A stretch of DNA of 64,000 bases from Bifidobacterium sp. (GTDB lineage Bacteria > Actinomycetota > Actinomycetes > Actinomycetales > Bifidobacteriaceae), in the NCBI RefSeq assembly GCF_022647885.1, contig NZ_JALCLM010000001.1:1116001-1180000 (forward strand). The letters run 5' to 3'. Both the position numbers and the translations under genes were made by a program. Position 1 is the stretch's first letter; every line of letters begins with the position of its first letter. Shown here piece after piece: positions 1 to 8,347 of the stretch. The notes beneath the pieces were generated by a model, which had not been told where the DNA came from, did no database searches, and saw only the letters and a program-made list of their open reading frames with translations.

Positions 1-82
1 TCCCAAACTGGACCAAATCCATGTTCTACATGTTCTAGCTCGCTCAAAGCGCTCCTTTTTTAGTATATTGCCTCTCCAAATT

Positions 83-197
83 CGTTTGTGTAGGGATTTT
101 CATGAAGAGCTGATGTATTACTTTTTTGAAGTTGTTGGAATTCCGCCATTTCCCAAGTCAATTATTGTCTCTATACTTTCAAATCCCTACACAAACG
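83..197 (-). repeat. 115-bp intergenic element with 17-bp inverted ends, copy 1
   Basis: The ends are a perfect 17-bp inverted repeat, CGTTTGTGTAGGGATTT at 83-99 and its complement at 181-197, enclosing 81 bp. Three further copies lie at 12046-12159, 38831-38945 and 52384-52498. Read on the minus strand, the interior aligns weakly with copies 3 and 4 around a GGCG-GAATT core about 50 bp from the left end. The right end lies 10 bp beyond the stop codon of the minus-strand gene at 208-1722. No consistent target duplication is seen. Bases 1-82 to its left show no recognisable gene. What the element does is unknown. Confidence 0.85.
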
Positions 198-207
198 TTG
201 TGGGTTC

Positions 208-1722
208 TCAACGCAGCAGACGATATTGCTTCTGTGGCCGTGGTTGCTCGTTGATTGACTCTACAAGACCCTTGTTGAGAAGAGCTCGAAGACCTGTCGC
301 TACAGCAATCGGTGATAGATGCAGCTCGAGCATAATGTCTCTGACACTAGCTGATGGTCGTTCTTCCAGTAGTTTGACAATCCGTTGTGCATAATTCTTA
401 TCAGTCATGTCGTCAAAGGCTCGGCGATGATTTATTGTCAATTTGAAGCTGTCAATGGTGTGCTCAATATCCGCCGGCTCCATGCCTTGTATGCGCAGAG
501 CTGCCTCAATTTGTTGGTAACCAGAACCGCCATTTTCAATGACATACCCACCGTCTGGATATGGTGTTGCCTCAAGTATGGCGACGAGAAATTGATTCCT
601 GGTCGAAGGCGATATGGGATTCACCAAAGTGTTATGCGTGACCGTGCCGTATAAACCACCCGGATTAATGACCTCAATTCTGTTGGTAAATACATTGACC
701 CGCACTTGTGTCCCGCGGGCATGTGGCGAGTAATCTCTATGCATCAGTGCATTGGCAATCGCTTCCCGAAGCACTGACCTCGGATAATCAGGAGGGTGTG
801 TTCCTTCCGAGCTAGAGTCAGTACCTGTTGGGCCAGCTGTCCATGTCATCAAGGATTCAACAGCATCATCAATCATCACGGGGATTGGACCAGTGATACT
901 TTCTGCGGCTACTAGGTGTCCTCCCTGAGCAAATACTTCCGCTCGACTAGTGCCTGGAAAAACAGCAATCGTCACATTAAGTCTTGGATAAAACTGTTGC
1001 GGATATCTGCCAAGAGCAAGCAAAGCTCCCAGCGTTGGTCGTAGCTGCGAGAAAGTGGGGTCTATATCTTCATCATCGTGTTCGTCCGCACTGTCAAGTG
1101 CCAAAATTCTCAATTCGCGAAGCATCTCACTATCGCCGTGCCCTTTGAATACATTAGGGTGAGCCTCACGTTGTCGTTCCAACAACCCATGTACTAATGC
1201 AGGGTTCAAGTCGTCAATGGTTGCATCTTGAACCATTTCTGCGTCATAGGCAGGTTGGGCATGCTCTTCCATGAGTCTTTCGACTTCATATCCGGTCATT
1301 CTACGGTCGCCGTCTCCGGTTCGGATGAATGATCCGCTGTATGCTCCGAGAGTGGTGACGAAGCAAGGTTTGTCACGTGGAAGCATTTCGTCAATTTGAG
1401 CGAATACCAAATTGCTGCCCTCAAATGGGCATGTCATAATCGTCGGTCTCACCACTGGTGTCATTTTTTCGCAAGCCTGGCTTAAGGCTTCCTGCATAGA
1501 ACGAGCGTTAAAGCCTTCAACTGGTGTGAAACCAGCTTTTTCGGAGAGACCTAAAATGATATATCCACCAGAGCCATTCGAAAATGCTGACAAGGTATCA
1601 GTGATGCTACTCGAGAGTTTGCGTTTGCTCTCTTTAACTTCGCACAGTTGCGTATCGTTGCCGATAATGCGCATAAGCTCAATTAGCTCAGTCATTTTTG
1701 CGGTGTAATCATCGTCATGCAT
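208..1722 (-). CDS. AlbA_2-domain putative DNA-binding/ATP-binding regulator
   Basis: This 504-residue protein resembles the COG2865 group, often annotated as ATP-binding protein or RecG-like transcriptional regulator. Residues about 15-130 look like an AlbA_2 (Schlafen-type) nucleic-acid-binding domain, with the typical ES-K-S-Ixxxl-AFSNGxGGxIiLGl pattern. Residues about 315-360 carry an HATPase_c_4-like block with REAIANALMHRDYS. The last 50 residues look like a winged helix (SVRDIMLELHLSP). ATG 1722 has an AGAGGTGGAG ribosome-binding site just upstream. It is transcribed away from the YihY gene. Such genes are often accessory and their targets are usually unknown, so the specific role here is not assigned. 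Confidence 0.8.
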   Translation of the reverse strand: MHDDDYTAKMTELIELMRIIGNDTQLCEVKESKRKLSSSITDTLSAFSNGSGGYIILGLSEKAGFTPVEGFNARSMQEALSQACEKMTPVVRPTIMTCPFEGSNLVFAQIDEMLPRDKPCFVTTLGAYSGSFIRTGDGDRRMTGYEVERLMEEHAQPAYDAEMVQDATIDDLNPALVHGLLERQREAHPNVFKGHGDSEMLRELRILALDSADEHDDEDIDPTFSQLRPTLGALLALGRYPQQFYPRLNVTIAVFPGTSRAEVFAQGGHLVAAESITGPIPVMIDDAVESLMTWTAGPTGTDSSSEGTHPPDYPRSVLREAIANALMHRDYSPHARGTQVRVNVFTNRIEVINPGGLYGTVTHNTLVNPISPSTRNQFLVAILEATPYPDGGYVIENGGSGYQQIEAALRIQGMEPADIEHTIDSFKLTINHRRAFDDMTDKNYAQRIVKLLEERPSASVRDIMLELHLSPIAVATGLRALLNKGLVESINEQPRPQKQYRLLR

Positions 1723-1812
1723 CGTGCTCCACCTCTCTGCGCCTGAGACCAGACTAACGCAAATACGCCGATAGCAAGGAGTTCAGCTATTGTCTGCCAT
1801 AGAGTTGGGAGC

Positions 1813-2814
1813 ATGGGATTAATACGAGAGAAGATAGAAAGAGCTATCGATTGGTGGAAACACTCTCTGCTGGGTCGTGTACTAGAACGATATGGCAACC
1901 ACAATGGCTCGATTCTTGCGGGTGGTTTAGCTTTCGGGCTGTTGTTTGCCTTCTTTGCTGGGATATGGACACTGTTCAGTGCTTTCGGACTATTTTTCTC
2001 TAACAACACAGCCTTTCGTGACACTCTCATTGAAGCTTTGGGACGAATTGTTCCTGGACTGATAAGTAGCTCAGGCAGTGGCATCATTTCGCAATCGACG
2101 TTGAATGGTATTGCAACAACCTTCACCATCACCGGTGTGATTACTTTTGTGACCTTCTTTTGGAAAATCATTTCATGGCTGGGATCCTTGCGCAGCGCTG
2201 TGCAAACGGTGGTGGAAAAACAAGACGAGGATGTGAATGCAGTCAAATCCAAAGGTTTGGATGCTGCAGCGGTACTGCTGGTGGCCGTATTATTCGTGTT
2301 AACTGGTGTTGCCACAGGTATCTCGGGTGGAGCCATGCGAATGATCCTCAACGTTCTTGGCATTTCCAGTGATTTCTGGGGGTTTTCAGCCTTGATTGAT
2401 GTGGCTGGTCTAGCTGTGACTTTTGTACTGAATGTGTGCTTACTGTTGGTGCTTCTCATTATGGTGTCGCAGATTCATGCACGAAGGCCCGTCATTATCA
2501 CCTCTGTGGTTGGCGCAATTGCCTTGTCTATTATTCAGATGTTAGGGGCGCGACTGATTACTGGTGCTTCATCGAACCCTTTACTGGCACCGTTTGCGGC
2601 GATTATTGGCGTGCTGTTGTGGTTTAACTTGATTGCTCAGGTGTTGATGTATGCCGCGGCACTTCTTGGCGAATTGCTGCTTACCGTGGATGCCAAGACT
2701 ACCTCAACGATAGATAGGTCTGGCGGTATTCAGATTGCAGACAGAGGAGGCGATACTGCTCATGGACCGTCCGCTGAATCAGTAGCGATAGCATCAGGTA
2801 AAGCAGACGTCTAG
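1813..2814 (+). CDS. YihY/BrkB family inner-membrane protein
   Basis: A 333-residue polytopic membrane protein of the YihY/BrkB (formerly RNase BN) family. The N-terminal pattern (WWKHSLLGR, then NGSILAGGLAFGLLFAFFAGIWTLFSA split by short loops) and about six hydrophobic helices to residue 290 match the family, and the hydrophilic C-terminus is variable as usual. The molecular function of the family is unsettled; an old assignment as tRNA-processing RNase BN was withdrawn. No well-spaced ribosome-binding site precedes ATG 1813 (GGGAG is almost adjacent), so the start is moderately sure. It is followed after 57 bp by the DUF488 gene on the same strand. Confidence 0.85.
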   Translation: MGLIREKIERAIDWWKHSLLGRVLERYGNHNGSILAGGLAFGLLFAFFAGIWTLFSAFGLFFSNNTAFRDTLIEALGRIVPGLISSSGSGIISQSTLNGIATTFTITGVITFVTFFWKIISWLGSLRSAVQTVVEKQDEDVNAVKSKGLDAAAVLLVAVLFVLTGVATGISGGAMRMILNVLGISSDFWGFSALIDVAGLAVTFVLNVCLLLVLLIMVSQIHARRPVIITSVVGAIALSIIQMLGARLITGASSNPLLAPFAAIIGVLLWFNLIAQVLMYAAALLGELLLTVDAKTTSTIDRSGGIQIADRGGDTAHGPSAESVAIASGKADV

Positions 2815-2871
2815 GAGGAGATTGATATTACCGATACAACACGGGCGGAAATAAGTAAGGCAGGTTTCAGT

Positions 2872-3288
2872 ATGGCAGGTATGAATATATCATCACGTTC
2901 ATTACGTTCATCACAGAATCATTCGATACTCCGTATCAAACGTGTATATGAACAAGCAGATGAATCCGATGGGTACAGAGTTTTGGTGGATAGGCTTTGG
3001 CCACGAGGCATTTCCAAGCAGCGCGCTGCCCTGGATGAGTGGATGAAACAGATTGCTCCAAGCCCCGATTTGCGTAAGTGGTGGAATCACGATCCAGAGC
3101 GAATGGATGAGTTTTCTCAACGCTACTGTGCTGAACTTGATAATAATCCAGCTGTGGAAGATCTTAGTGACATGGTGAAACACCATCCTACCGTTACGCT
3201 GATTTATGCAGCGAAAGACACCAACATTAATCATGCCGCAGTGTTACGAGACTATATACTCGATCACCTTGCTAGTGAGAGTTACTAA
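2872..3288 (+). CDS. DUF488 (YeaO-like) family protein
   Basis: A 138-residue protein of the DUF488 family. The signature is VDRLWPRGISK at residues 39-49, followed by a conserved W-K-IAPSPDLRKWW-HDPERMDEF segment and a C-terminal TLIYAAKD motif; family members are around 115-120 residues. The first about 18 residues, rich in Ser/Arg, are not part of the usual fold, so translation may begin at a later codon. The biochemical activity of the family is not established. It probably shares a transcript with the YihY gene upstream (57-bp gap). No terminator is obvious in 3289-3411. Confidence 0.8.
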   Translation: MAGMNISSRSLRSSQNHSILRIKRVYEQADESDGYRVLVDRLWPRGISKQRAALDEWMKQIAPSPDLRKWWNHDPERMDEFSQRYCAELDNNPAVEDLSDMVKHHPTVTLIYAAKDTNINHAAVLRDYILDHLASESY

Positions 3289-3411
3289 TCTAGCGGAAAG
3301 CACCGCTTCAATAGCATAGGCAAAGCTGTTGTGTCCTGATTTGGCAATCGATAGCACAGGTACTGACGCTGTATGTCAGCATTTACTCTGCTTACTCCTA
3401 CCGTGCACTAT

Positions 3412-4128
3412 TTACTGCTTGCTGGTGGGATTCACAATCTGGAGATTTAGCTCGTCCGCAAACCATTGTGTCCCTTTTTCAGTGACGTGCAATGCCCGCT
3501 TGGGAGTAGCCTTCACTATCAGTTGATGGTCTAACAGATACGAGAGTAGTGCACTTCCGGCACTTCCACCAATATGAAAATGCCGCTCCGTCCAGTCCAG
3601 ACAAGCTTTGATTCTTGGAGCTGTGCGTGACTCGGGAAGTGCGATGCCCTTATGCGCAAACCAGTGCAGACCATCATCCGTCAAGCGGATGGAGCCATCC
3701 TCAATATTGATGAGATGTTGTCCTTGCATTGACTGCGCGATGTCAACCCCAAGATGACCGGCAATGTGGTTGTAGCAGCTGCGTGCATAGCGCAACCTTT
3801 GATCGGCACGGACCTGTCGATATCCAATGGGCTTTTCTTGACGTGGCTCCACCATGGAACCGAGAAATTCGATGACTTTTGCGGTGCGTTCATCCGAAAG
3901 CTGCACGTATTGATGTCTGCCCTGCCGTATGCGCGAGATGATTTGAGCATCCTCCAAACGCATAAGGCATGAACTCATCGCTTGAGGACTGGTTTGGGTG
4001 TGACGTGCCAGTTCTCCAGCGGTCCAAGCGCAACCATCCATCAGGGCCACACAGACTTTGGCTCTTGTGGCGTCGGCTAGTACTGATGCCATTTGACTGA
4101 TATCGCTGCCTGTATCCAATCCACACAT
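3412..4128 (-). CDS. ArsR-type helix-turn-helix transcriptional regulator
   Basis: A 238-residue regulator. Residues about 12-90 form an ArsR-like winged helix: MASVLADATRAKVCVALMDG, then WTAGELARHTQTSPQAMSSCLMRLEDAQII as the recognition helix region, then a GRHQYVQL wing. The C-terminal half (about 100-238) is a second segment seen in longer ArsR-like regulators, probably for dimerisation or sensing. No CxC-type metal-binding pair is seen in the helix-turn-helix, so a metal sensor role is not supported. It is divergent from a flavin reductase-like gene and is likely to regulate it and itself. A shorter start at Met 13 is possible because upstream ribosome-binding sequence is weak. Confidence 0.82.
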   Translation of the reverse strand: MCGLDTGSDISQMASVLADATRAKVCVALMDGCAWTAGELARHTQTSPQAMSSCLMRLEDAQIISRIRQGRHQYVQLSDERTAKVIEFLGSMVEPRQEKPIGYRQVRADQRLRYARSCYNHIAGHLGVDIAQSMQGQHLINIEDGSIRLTDDGLHWFAHKGIALPESRTAPRIKACLDWTERHFHIGGSAGSALLSYLLDHQLIVKATPKRALHVTEKGTQWFADELNLQIVNPTSKQ

Positions 4129-4193
4129 GGTAGCTATGCTAGCGCGGCTTCACTTCCATGGTGATGGAACTATTTTGGTGTAACAATCCTGCT

Positions 4194-4868
4194 ATGACCA
4201 AACAAGCAAGTCTTTCCGTAGATACATCAGCCGCCAATATTTCAAGCGCAGTACCGGATTTCGCGCATATCGACATCACGCCGGGAATGCTGTATTACGG
4301 CAGCACAGTCGTTTTGCTGAGCAGCCTCAATCCAGACGGTTCTACAAATATTGCTCCTATGAGCAGTACTTGGGCCCTTGGCAACACTATTGTTCTCGGC
4401 ATGGGGATTGGAAGCCGCACGGCTGAGAACCTGATGCAGCGTGGCGAAGCGGTGCTGAATCTGGCTGGACCTGAACTCTGGGAGCAGGTAGAGCGTCTCG
4501 GTGACATGACAGGAGGAGAGCGTTCTCAACAGCAACATGGACATGGCAGCATACCCACACGGGATAAATTCATCGCTGTTGGACTGACTCCTGAGCCTGC
4601 GGCAATGGTCTCGTGTGATCGCGTCGCAGAGTGCAAACTTCAAATTGAGGTAAAAGTGAAACATTGTGAACCGGACGCAGACAACGGTTTCGTGATTGCC
4701 CAGACACAGGTGCTGCGCGTGCATGCCGATCCCGCAATCGTCGTCCAGGGGACTTCGCACGTTGATCCACGTGTATGGAAACCTTTAATCTATAACTTCC
4801 GGCACTACCACACCTTGGCGGCTCAAGTAGGGGAGAGTGGCATCACTGAAACGCCTACCCAAATTTAG
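4194..4868 (+). CDS. Flavin reductase-like FMN-binding split-barrel protein
   Basis: A protein of about 224 residues with a flavin-reductase-like split-barrel fold: the N-terminal segment runs ITPGMLYYGSTVVLLSSLNPDG, followed by NIAPMSSTWALG and GIGSRTAENLMQRGEAVLNL, which is the typical FMN-binding pattern. Members bind FMN and act as flavin reductases or related oxidoreductases, but the substrate cannot be read from sequence. The open frame extends to 4158, yet those 12 residues look non-coding and would leave only 29 bp from the divergent regulator. ATG 4194 was chosen, although neither start has a good ribosome-binding site and the message may be leaderless. Confidence 0.78.
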   Translation: MTKQASLSVDTSAANISSAVPDFAHIDITPGMLYYGSTVVLLSSLNPDGSTNIAPMSSTWALGNTIVLGMGIGSRTAENLMQRGEAVLNLAGPELWEQVERLGDMTGGERSQQQHGHGSIPTRDKFIAVGLTPEPAAMVSCDRVAECKLQIEVKVKHCEPDADNGFVIAQTQVLRVHADPAIVVQGTSHVDPRVWKPLIYNFRHYHTLAAQVGESGITETPTQI

Positions 4869-4959
4869 TATCAGCAGATTTTGTGCACTGGGTAGGTTGC
4901 GAAACAGATAATATAGCGAACAACATGGTGAGCATGGGCTGGAACCCCTATGCAATATC

Positions 4960-5436
4960 TTATTGCGTTGTTGTGGATGCCTCTCGTTGCGATATCTTAT
5001 ACTTGATATCCAATACCATGATTAGAAAACTGGTGGCGCAAGCGACGAGTAACAGAATGCTCCAATGCACATTGGTGTGAATGCTGAGGAATATGGTTCC
5101 CAAGCCACCCAGAGGCAGAGGAATGATACTTCCCGCGAAAAGCATGGCTGATGTGAAGCTGCGAAGAAACTTTCGCCGCGGATTACGATGCTTGGAATGC
5201 CAGAGCGACAGTCCGGTTATTATGGCCAAGCAGATCAACATCAGCATGGGGAAGATTATTCTTTCACTTCTCACCATCAAGGAAAGTGACGTGATGAGTC
5301 CTGCAAGTGCCAAACCCATAGCTACATAAAACCAGCGTGGGGTCAGATCATAGAGTGAAGAGTCGTGCTTGCCGTCATCGACGTTGTTCGTCGTCGGTGA
5401 GGGCGATTGTACTTTTGGATTTTCGAAACTGCTCAT
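4960..5436 (-). CDS. Hypothetical four-helix membrane protein
   Basis: A 158-residue protein that I do not recognise. The N-terminal about 35 residues are polar and Ser/Thr/Asp-rich; then follow about four hydrophobic helices (near residues 37-54, 60-78, 90-112 and 120-142) and a short polar tail. Basic residues (HSKHRNPRRKF) lie in the loop after helix 2. It stands alone, convergent with the flavin reductase-like gene and divergent from the SDR gene, with about 210 bp upstream that presumably hold both promoters. The ORF and membrane pattern support a real gene; no function is proposed. Confidence 0.65.
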   Translation of the reverse strand: MSSFENPKVQSPSPTTNNVDDGKHDSSLYDLTPRWFYVAMGLALAGLITSLSLMVRSERIIFPMLMLICLAIITGLSLWHSKHRNPRRKFLRSFTSAMLFAGSIIPLPLGGLGTIFLSIHTNVHWSILLLVACATSFLIMVLDIKYKISQREASTTTQ

Positions 5437-5646
5437 GAATTCGATTTTCCCTTTGTCAGACTTGTCATTCCCGTGGTCCTCTGTGTCGGATGTGTATGCG
5501 TCGAATATTCACACAGCTGATGTCTTTCTGTCCAAACTAGCACTTGGTATTTCGGTGTTGAGGAAGGGTTTCGTGACCTTGGTATCTCGGTCCATGTAAT
5601 CCCTCCAGTTACTGGATTTGCCTTCTAGTGCGCTAGAAGCTTTATC

Positions 5647-6654
5647 GTGGGTCGAATGAATGATACAAACTCAGAAAATATGGCTCAGAACAGCACTGTT
5701 ATAGATAACGCTGTTGTAGATAACGCACTCGTAAACAAAATCGTGCCAAATAACAAAGTTGCAGACAGTGCTGTACCGAAAGTCGCCGGCATCAGCAACC
5801 GAGTATGGGTGATTACCGGAGCCTCATCAGGATTCGGCCTTGCACTGACTCGAGCGGCTCTTAACGCAGGGGAACGGGTGCTTGGCACCGGAAGAGATAT
5901 GTCAAAATTTGCTGATTTGCAAGAATCCTTTGGTAATTGCTTCATTGCAGTACAGCATGATGTGCGTGATACGGATGCCGTCCATAAGGTAATCGACAGA
6001 GCTGTAGCTGATTTCGGGCGTATTGATGTACTGGTCAATAATGCGGGAGTGGGGCAAGTGGGAACGGCGGAGGAGGTTACCGACGCCCAATTGAAAGATA
6101 TGCTCGCCCAGCATTTGTTTGGACCAGCTGCGTTAGTGAGAGCAGCACTGCCGTATATGCGTAAAGCGGGCTCCGGTTCTATTGTGCAGATGAGCAGTCA
6201 GGGAGGTCGAGGGTCATTTCCTGCTGTTGGGAGCTATTCTGCTGGGAAATTTGCCTTGGAAGGGTGGTCAGAGGCGCTCGCTGCTGAAGTAAAAGTTTTT
6301 GGCATCAAGGTGCTGATCGTCGAGCCCAGTAGATTCCGCACTGAATTTAACAGCAGTGATGTATTGCTCAAAGCCGACGAAAATGCTGAATATGACTCAG
6401 TGGTGGCTGATATCCGTGCTGATATGTTGGGTTCTGACGGCAAACAAGAGGGGGATCCTGACCGTGCGGCAACAGTGATTCGTCGTGTGATTAATGATCA
6501 AGATGCTCCGCTGAGATTGCCGCTCGGGGCAGAGGCTGTGCGAAACCTGAAGCGCATATACGGCGACAACCTTGCTTCGGCCGAACGATGGGCAGAGCTT
6601 TCACAGTCGGCGGATTTCCCGGGCATCGCGCCCTCAAGCCGGCCGGGCAGATAG
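5647..6654 (+). CDS. Short-chain dehydrogenase/reductase (SDR)
   Basis: A classical SDR oxidoreductase using NAD(P)(H). The Rossmann glycine motif TGASSGFG is at residues 57-64, NNAG at 131-134, the active-site Ser near 183-184 and the catalytic YSAGK at 197-201. The substrate is unknown. The N-terminal about 45 residues before the Rossmann fold are unusual: a low-complexity series of VxDNAVV/NK-type repeats absent from normal SDRs. GTG 5647 is the frame start and ATG 5656 is an alternative. The next gene, a MerR regulator, starts 14 bp after the stop, so the pair is an operon and the regulator probably controls it. Confidence 0.88.
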   Translation: MGRMNDTNSENMAQNSTVIDNAVVDNALVNKIVPNNKVADSAVPKVAGISNRVWVITGASSGFGLALTRAALNAGERVLGTGRDMSKFADLQESFGNCFIAVQHDVRDTDAVHKVIDRAVADFGRIDVLVNNAGVGQVGTAEEVTDAQLKDMLAQHLFGPAALVRAALPYMRKAGSGSIVQMSSQGGRGSFPAVGSYSAGKFALEGWSEALAAEVKVFGIKVLIVEPSRFRTEFNSSDVLLKADENAEYDSVVADIRADMLGSDGKQEGDPDRAATVIRRVINDQDAPLRLPLGAEAVRNLKRIYGDNLASAERWAELSQSADFPGIAPSSRPGR

Positions 6655-6668
6655 GGGATAACGTATTC

Positions 6669-7160
6669 ATGGCGACTGAGGCACTCGTAAGGCGATTGAT
6701 GGATTGCGCCGAAGGAAATCCGGACTCATCCACTGTGGAGGTGCTTCGTGAGTTGATGAATGATTCGACCATCGAATCATCCGCATCACCGTTGAGCATA
6801 GCGCAGGCGGCAAAGCTACTGAACACATCCGTGTACACATTGCGCTACTACGAGCAGCAAAGTCTGGTGCATCCAGACCGCAATGCCAGCGGATACCGTG
6901 AATATTCAGCCTTCGCATTGCGTAGGCTGGTGTTTATCTCGCGCATGCGGGTCTCTGGGATGACTATGGGCGATTTGAAGCGTTATATAGCACTGGTCGA
7001 GCAGGGCGATGCCACGATTGAGCAGCGCCGGCAGCTCATGATTGAACAACGAAGCCGCATTCAGCGCCAAATCAACGAACTGTCTTTGGCGCTCGAGGTC
7101 ACCGACTACAAAATAGAGACCTATCATGCAGTGTTGGGCAGTCAGCAAGCCAACAAATAA
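6669..7160 (+). CDS. MerR family transcriptional regulator
   Basis: A 163-residue MerR-family activator/repressor. The helix-turn-helix lies about 40 residues in (LSIAQAAKLLNTSVYTLRYYEQQ), followed by the family wing signature (GYREYS, LRRLVFISRMRVSGMTMGDLKRYI) and a C-terminal dimerisation coiled coil ending in LEVTDYKIETYHAVL. This form resembles MerR proteins paired with oxidoreductases. ATG 6669 was chosen over the longer frame because it is preceded by AGGGG at a normal distance and lies just downstream of the SDR stop. No metal-binding Cys is seen, so an organic or redox signal is more likely than a metal. Confidence 0.88.
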   Translation: MATEALVRRLMDCAEGNPDSSTVEVLRELMNDSTIESSASPLSIAQAAKLLNTSVYTLRYYEQQSLVHPDRNASGYREYSAFALRRLVFISRMRVSGMTMGDLKRYIALVEQGDATIEQRRQLMIEQRSRIQRQINELSLALEVTDYKIETYHAVLGSQQANK

Positions 7161-7231
7161 GATAACTGCGATAAAAGTGGAGTTATTTGAGGAAAAAATC
7201 GCAAAATAACTCCACTTTTATTGCAGTTATC
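7161..7231. repeat. Long near-perfect hairpin after the MerR gene
   Basis: Bases 7161-7188 and 7204-7231 form a 28-bp inverted repeat (outer sequence GATAACTGC) with a single G-T position that would still pair in RNA, and a 15-base loop. It begins at the base after the MerR stop codon. No T-run follows, so it is not a standard intrinsic terminator. It could be a bidirectional RNA-processing or 3'-protecting structure, or a remnant of a small mobile element. Confidence 0.75.
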
Positions 7232-7473
7232 TCCGGCTGTGTCCTTGTGATATAGTTATAGACTGTGTGTGCCGCTGAGCGCCTTATGTAATAGGTGCTA
7301 AGTAGCGGGATATCCCTTGATTCGATGAATGCAGGCAGTAATGTCATGCAGAAGAAGCGAGGGCCATCGGGCCGGTGGACTGTGGCTGACTCTCCGTTTA
7401 CGGTTGCGTCAAGGCTGCAATGCGGCGGCTCCACGTAGACCGAATATTAATCATCTGAATCGGAGAGAATCAG
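7232..7473 (+). other. Upstream region of the str operon
   Basis: About 240 bases between the hairpin and rpsL with no supportable gene. It must contain the str operon promoter and a leader, but no clear -35/-10 pair stands out. A perfect 10-bp palindrome GGGATATCCC lies at 7307-7316. The 3' end carries the rpsL ribosome-binding site GGAGAG at 7462-7467. Confidence 0.5.
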
Positions 7474-7845
7474 TTGCCTACGATTGAACAGCTCGTCCGC
7501 AAGGGACGTTCCGCCAAGCCTCGCAAGTCGAAGACTTTGGCGCTTAAGGGAAGCCCGCTGCGCCGCGGCGTGTGCACCCGTGTTTACACCACAACCCCGA
7601 AGAAGCCGAACTCGGCATTGCGTAAGGTCGCCCGTGTGCGCCTGAGCTCCGGTGTTGAAGTTACCGCCTACATCCCCGGCGAAGGACACAACCTGCAGGA
7701 GCACTCCATCGTGCTTGTGCGCGGTGGCCGTGTCAAGGATCTTCCTGGTGTTCGTTACCACATCGTTCGTGGTGCACTGGATACCCAGGGAGTTAAGGAT
7801 CGCAAACAGGGACGTTCCCTGTACGGAGCAAAGAAGGCGAAGTAA
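7474..7845 (+). CDS. rpsL: 30S ribosomal protein S12
   Basis: Small-subunit protein S12, 123 residues, full length. It starts [12 protein letters not shown] and contains the conserved [17 protein letters not shown] and [27 protein letters not shown] regions (split here) that contact helix 44 and the decoding site. Lysines at the classical streptomycin-resistance positions are the wild-type residues. The start codon is TTG at 7474, fixed by homology and by GGAGAG seven bases upstream, which is uncommon for a highly expressed ribosomal gene. It is the first gene of the str operon; rpsG follows after 3 bp. Confidence 0.98.
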   Translation: MPTIEQLVRKGRSAKPRKSKTLALKGSPLRRGVCTRVYTTTPKKPNSALRKVARVRLSSGVEVTAYIPGEGHNLQEHSIVLVRGGRVKDLPGVRYHIVRGALDTQGVKDRKQGRSLYGAKKAK

Positions 7846-7848
7846 GAC

Positions 7849-8319
7849 ATGTCACGCAAAGGACCCGCTAAGAAGCACCAGCTCCTGCCCGATCCAATCT
7901 ACGGTTCGACGGTAGTGGCGCAGCTCATCAACAAGATTCTGCTCGACGGCAAGAAGTCAATCGCAGAGGACATCGTGTACACCGCGCTGGATCAGGTCAA
8001 AGAAAAGACCGAACAAGAGCCAGTAGCAGTACTTAAGCGTGCTCTGGACAACATTCGTCCAAGCCTCGAGGTTCGTTCACGCCGCGTTGGCGGAGCGACC
8101 TACCAGGTGCCGGTCGAGGTTAAGCCAGTTCGTGCCAACACTCTTTCACTTCGCTGGCTGACTGATTTCAGCCGTGCACGCCGTGAGAAGACCATGGCCG
8201 AGCGTCTCGCCAACGAGATCCTCGATGCATCCAACGGTTTGGGTGCGTCAGTGAAACGTCGTGAGGATACTCATAAGATGGCAGAGGCCAACAAGGCCTT
8301 CGCACATTACCGCTGGTAA
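7849..8319 (+). CDS. rpsG: 30S ribosomal protein S7
   Basis: Small-subunit protein S7, 156 residues, the usual length. It nucleates folding of the 3' major (head) domain of 16S rRNA. Recognisable segments include [10 protein letters not shown], the [25 protein letters not shown] region, RRLxxR-type basic residues and the C-terminal [20 protein letters not shown]. Only three bases separate it from the rpsL stop, so the two are translationally linked. fusA follows after 28 bp. Confidence 0.98.
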   Translation: MSRKGPAKKHQLLPDPIYGSTVVAQLINKILLDGKKSIAEDIVYTALDQVKEKTEQEPVAVLKRALDNIRPSLEVRSRRVGGATYQVPVEVKPVRANTLSLRWLTDFSRARREKTMAERLANEILDASNGLGASVKRREDTHKMAEANKAFAHYRW

Positions 8320-8347
8320 TTGCAGAGATTAAGAGCTAAGGACAACC

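Noticed and set aside
83-197. CRISPR-like repeat or integron attC site
   Set aside because: Copies are single, tens of kb apart, with inverted ends and no adjacent cas or integrase gene.
83-197. Short peptide encoded within the 115-bp elements
   Set aside because: Copies 1 and 4 have short open frames across the right end, but copies 2 and 3 do not keep them, so coding is not supported.
1692-2459. 255-codon open frame on the minus strand opposite the YihY gene
   Set aside because: It is low in recognisable motifs and entirely antisense to a gene with clear family features; treated as a shadow.
4129-4193. Specific ArsR operator in the divergent gap
   Set aside because: Partial palindromes around GCTA/TAGC are too weak to call.
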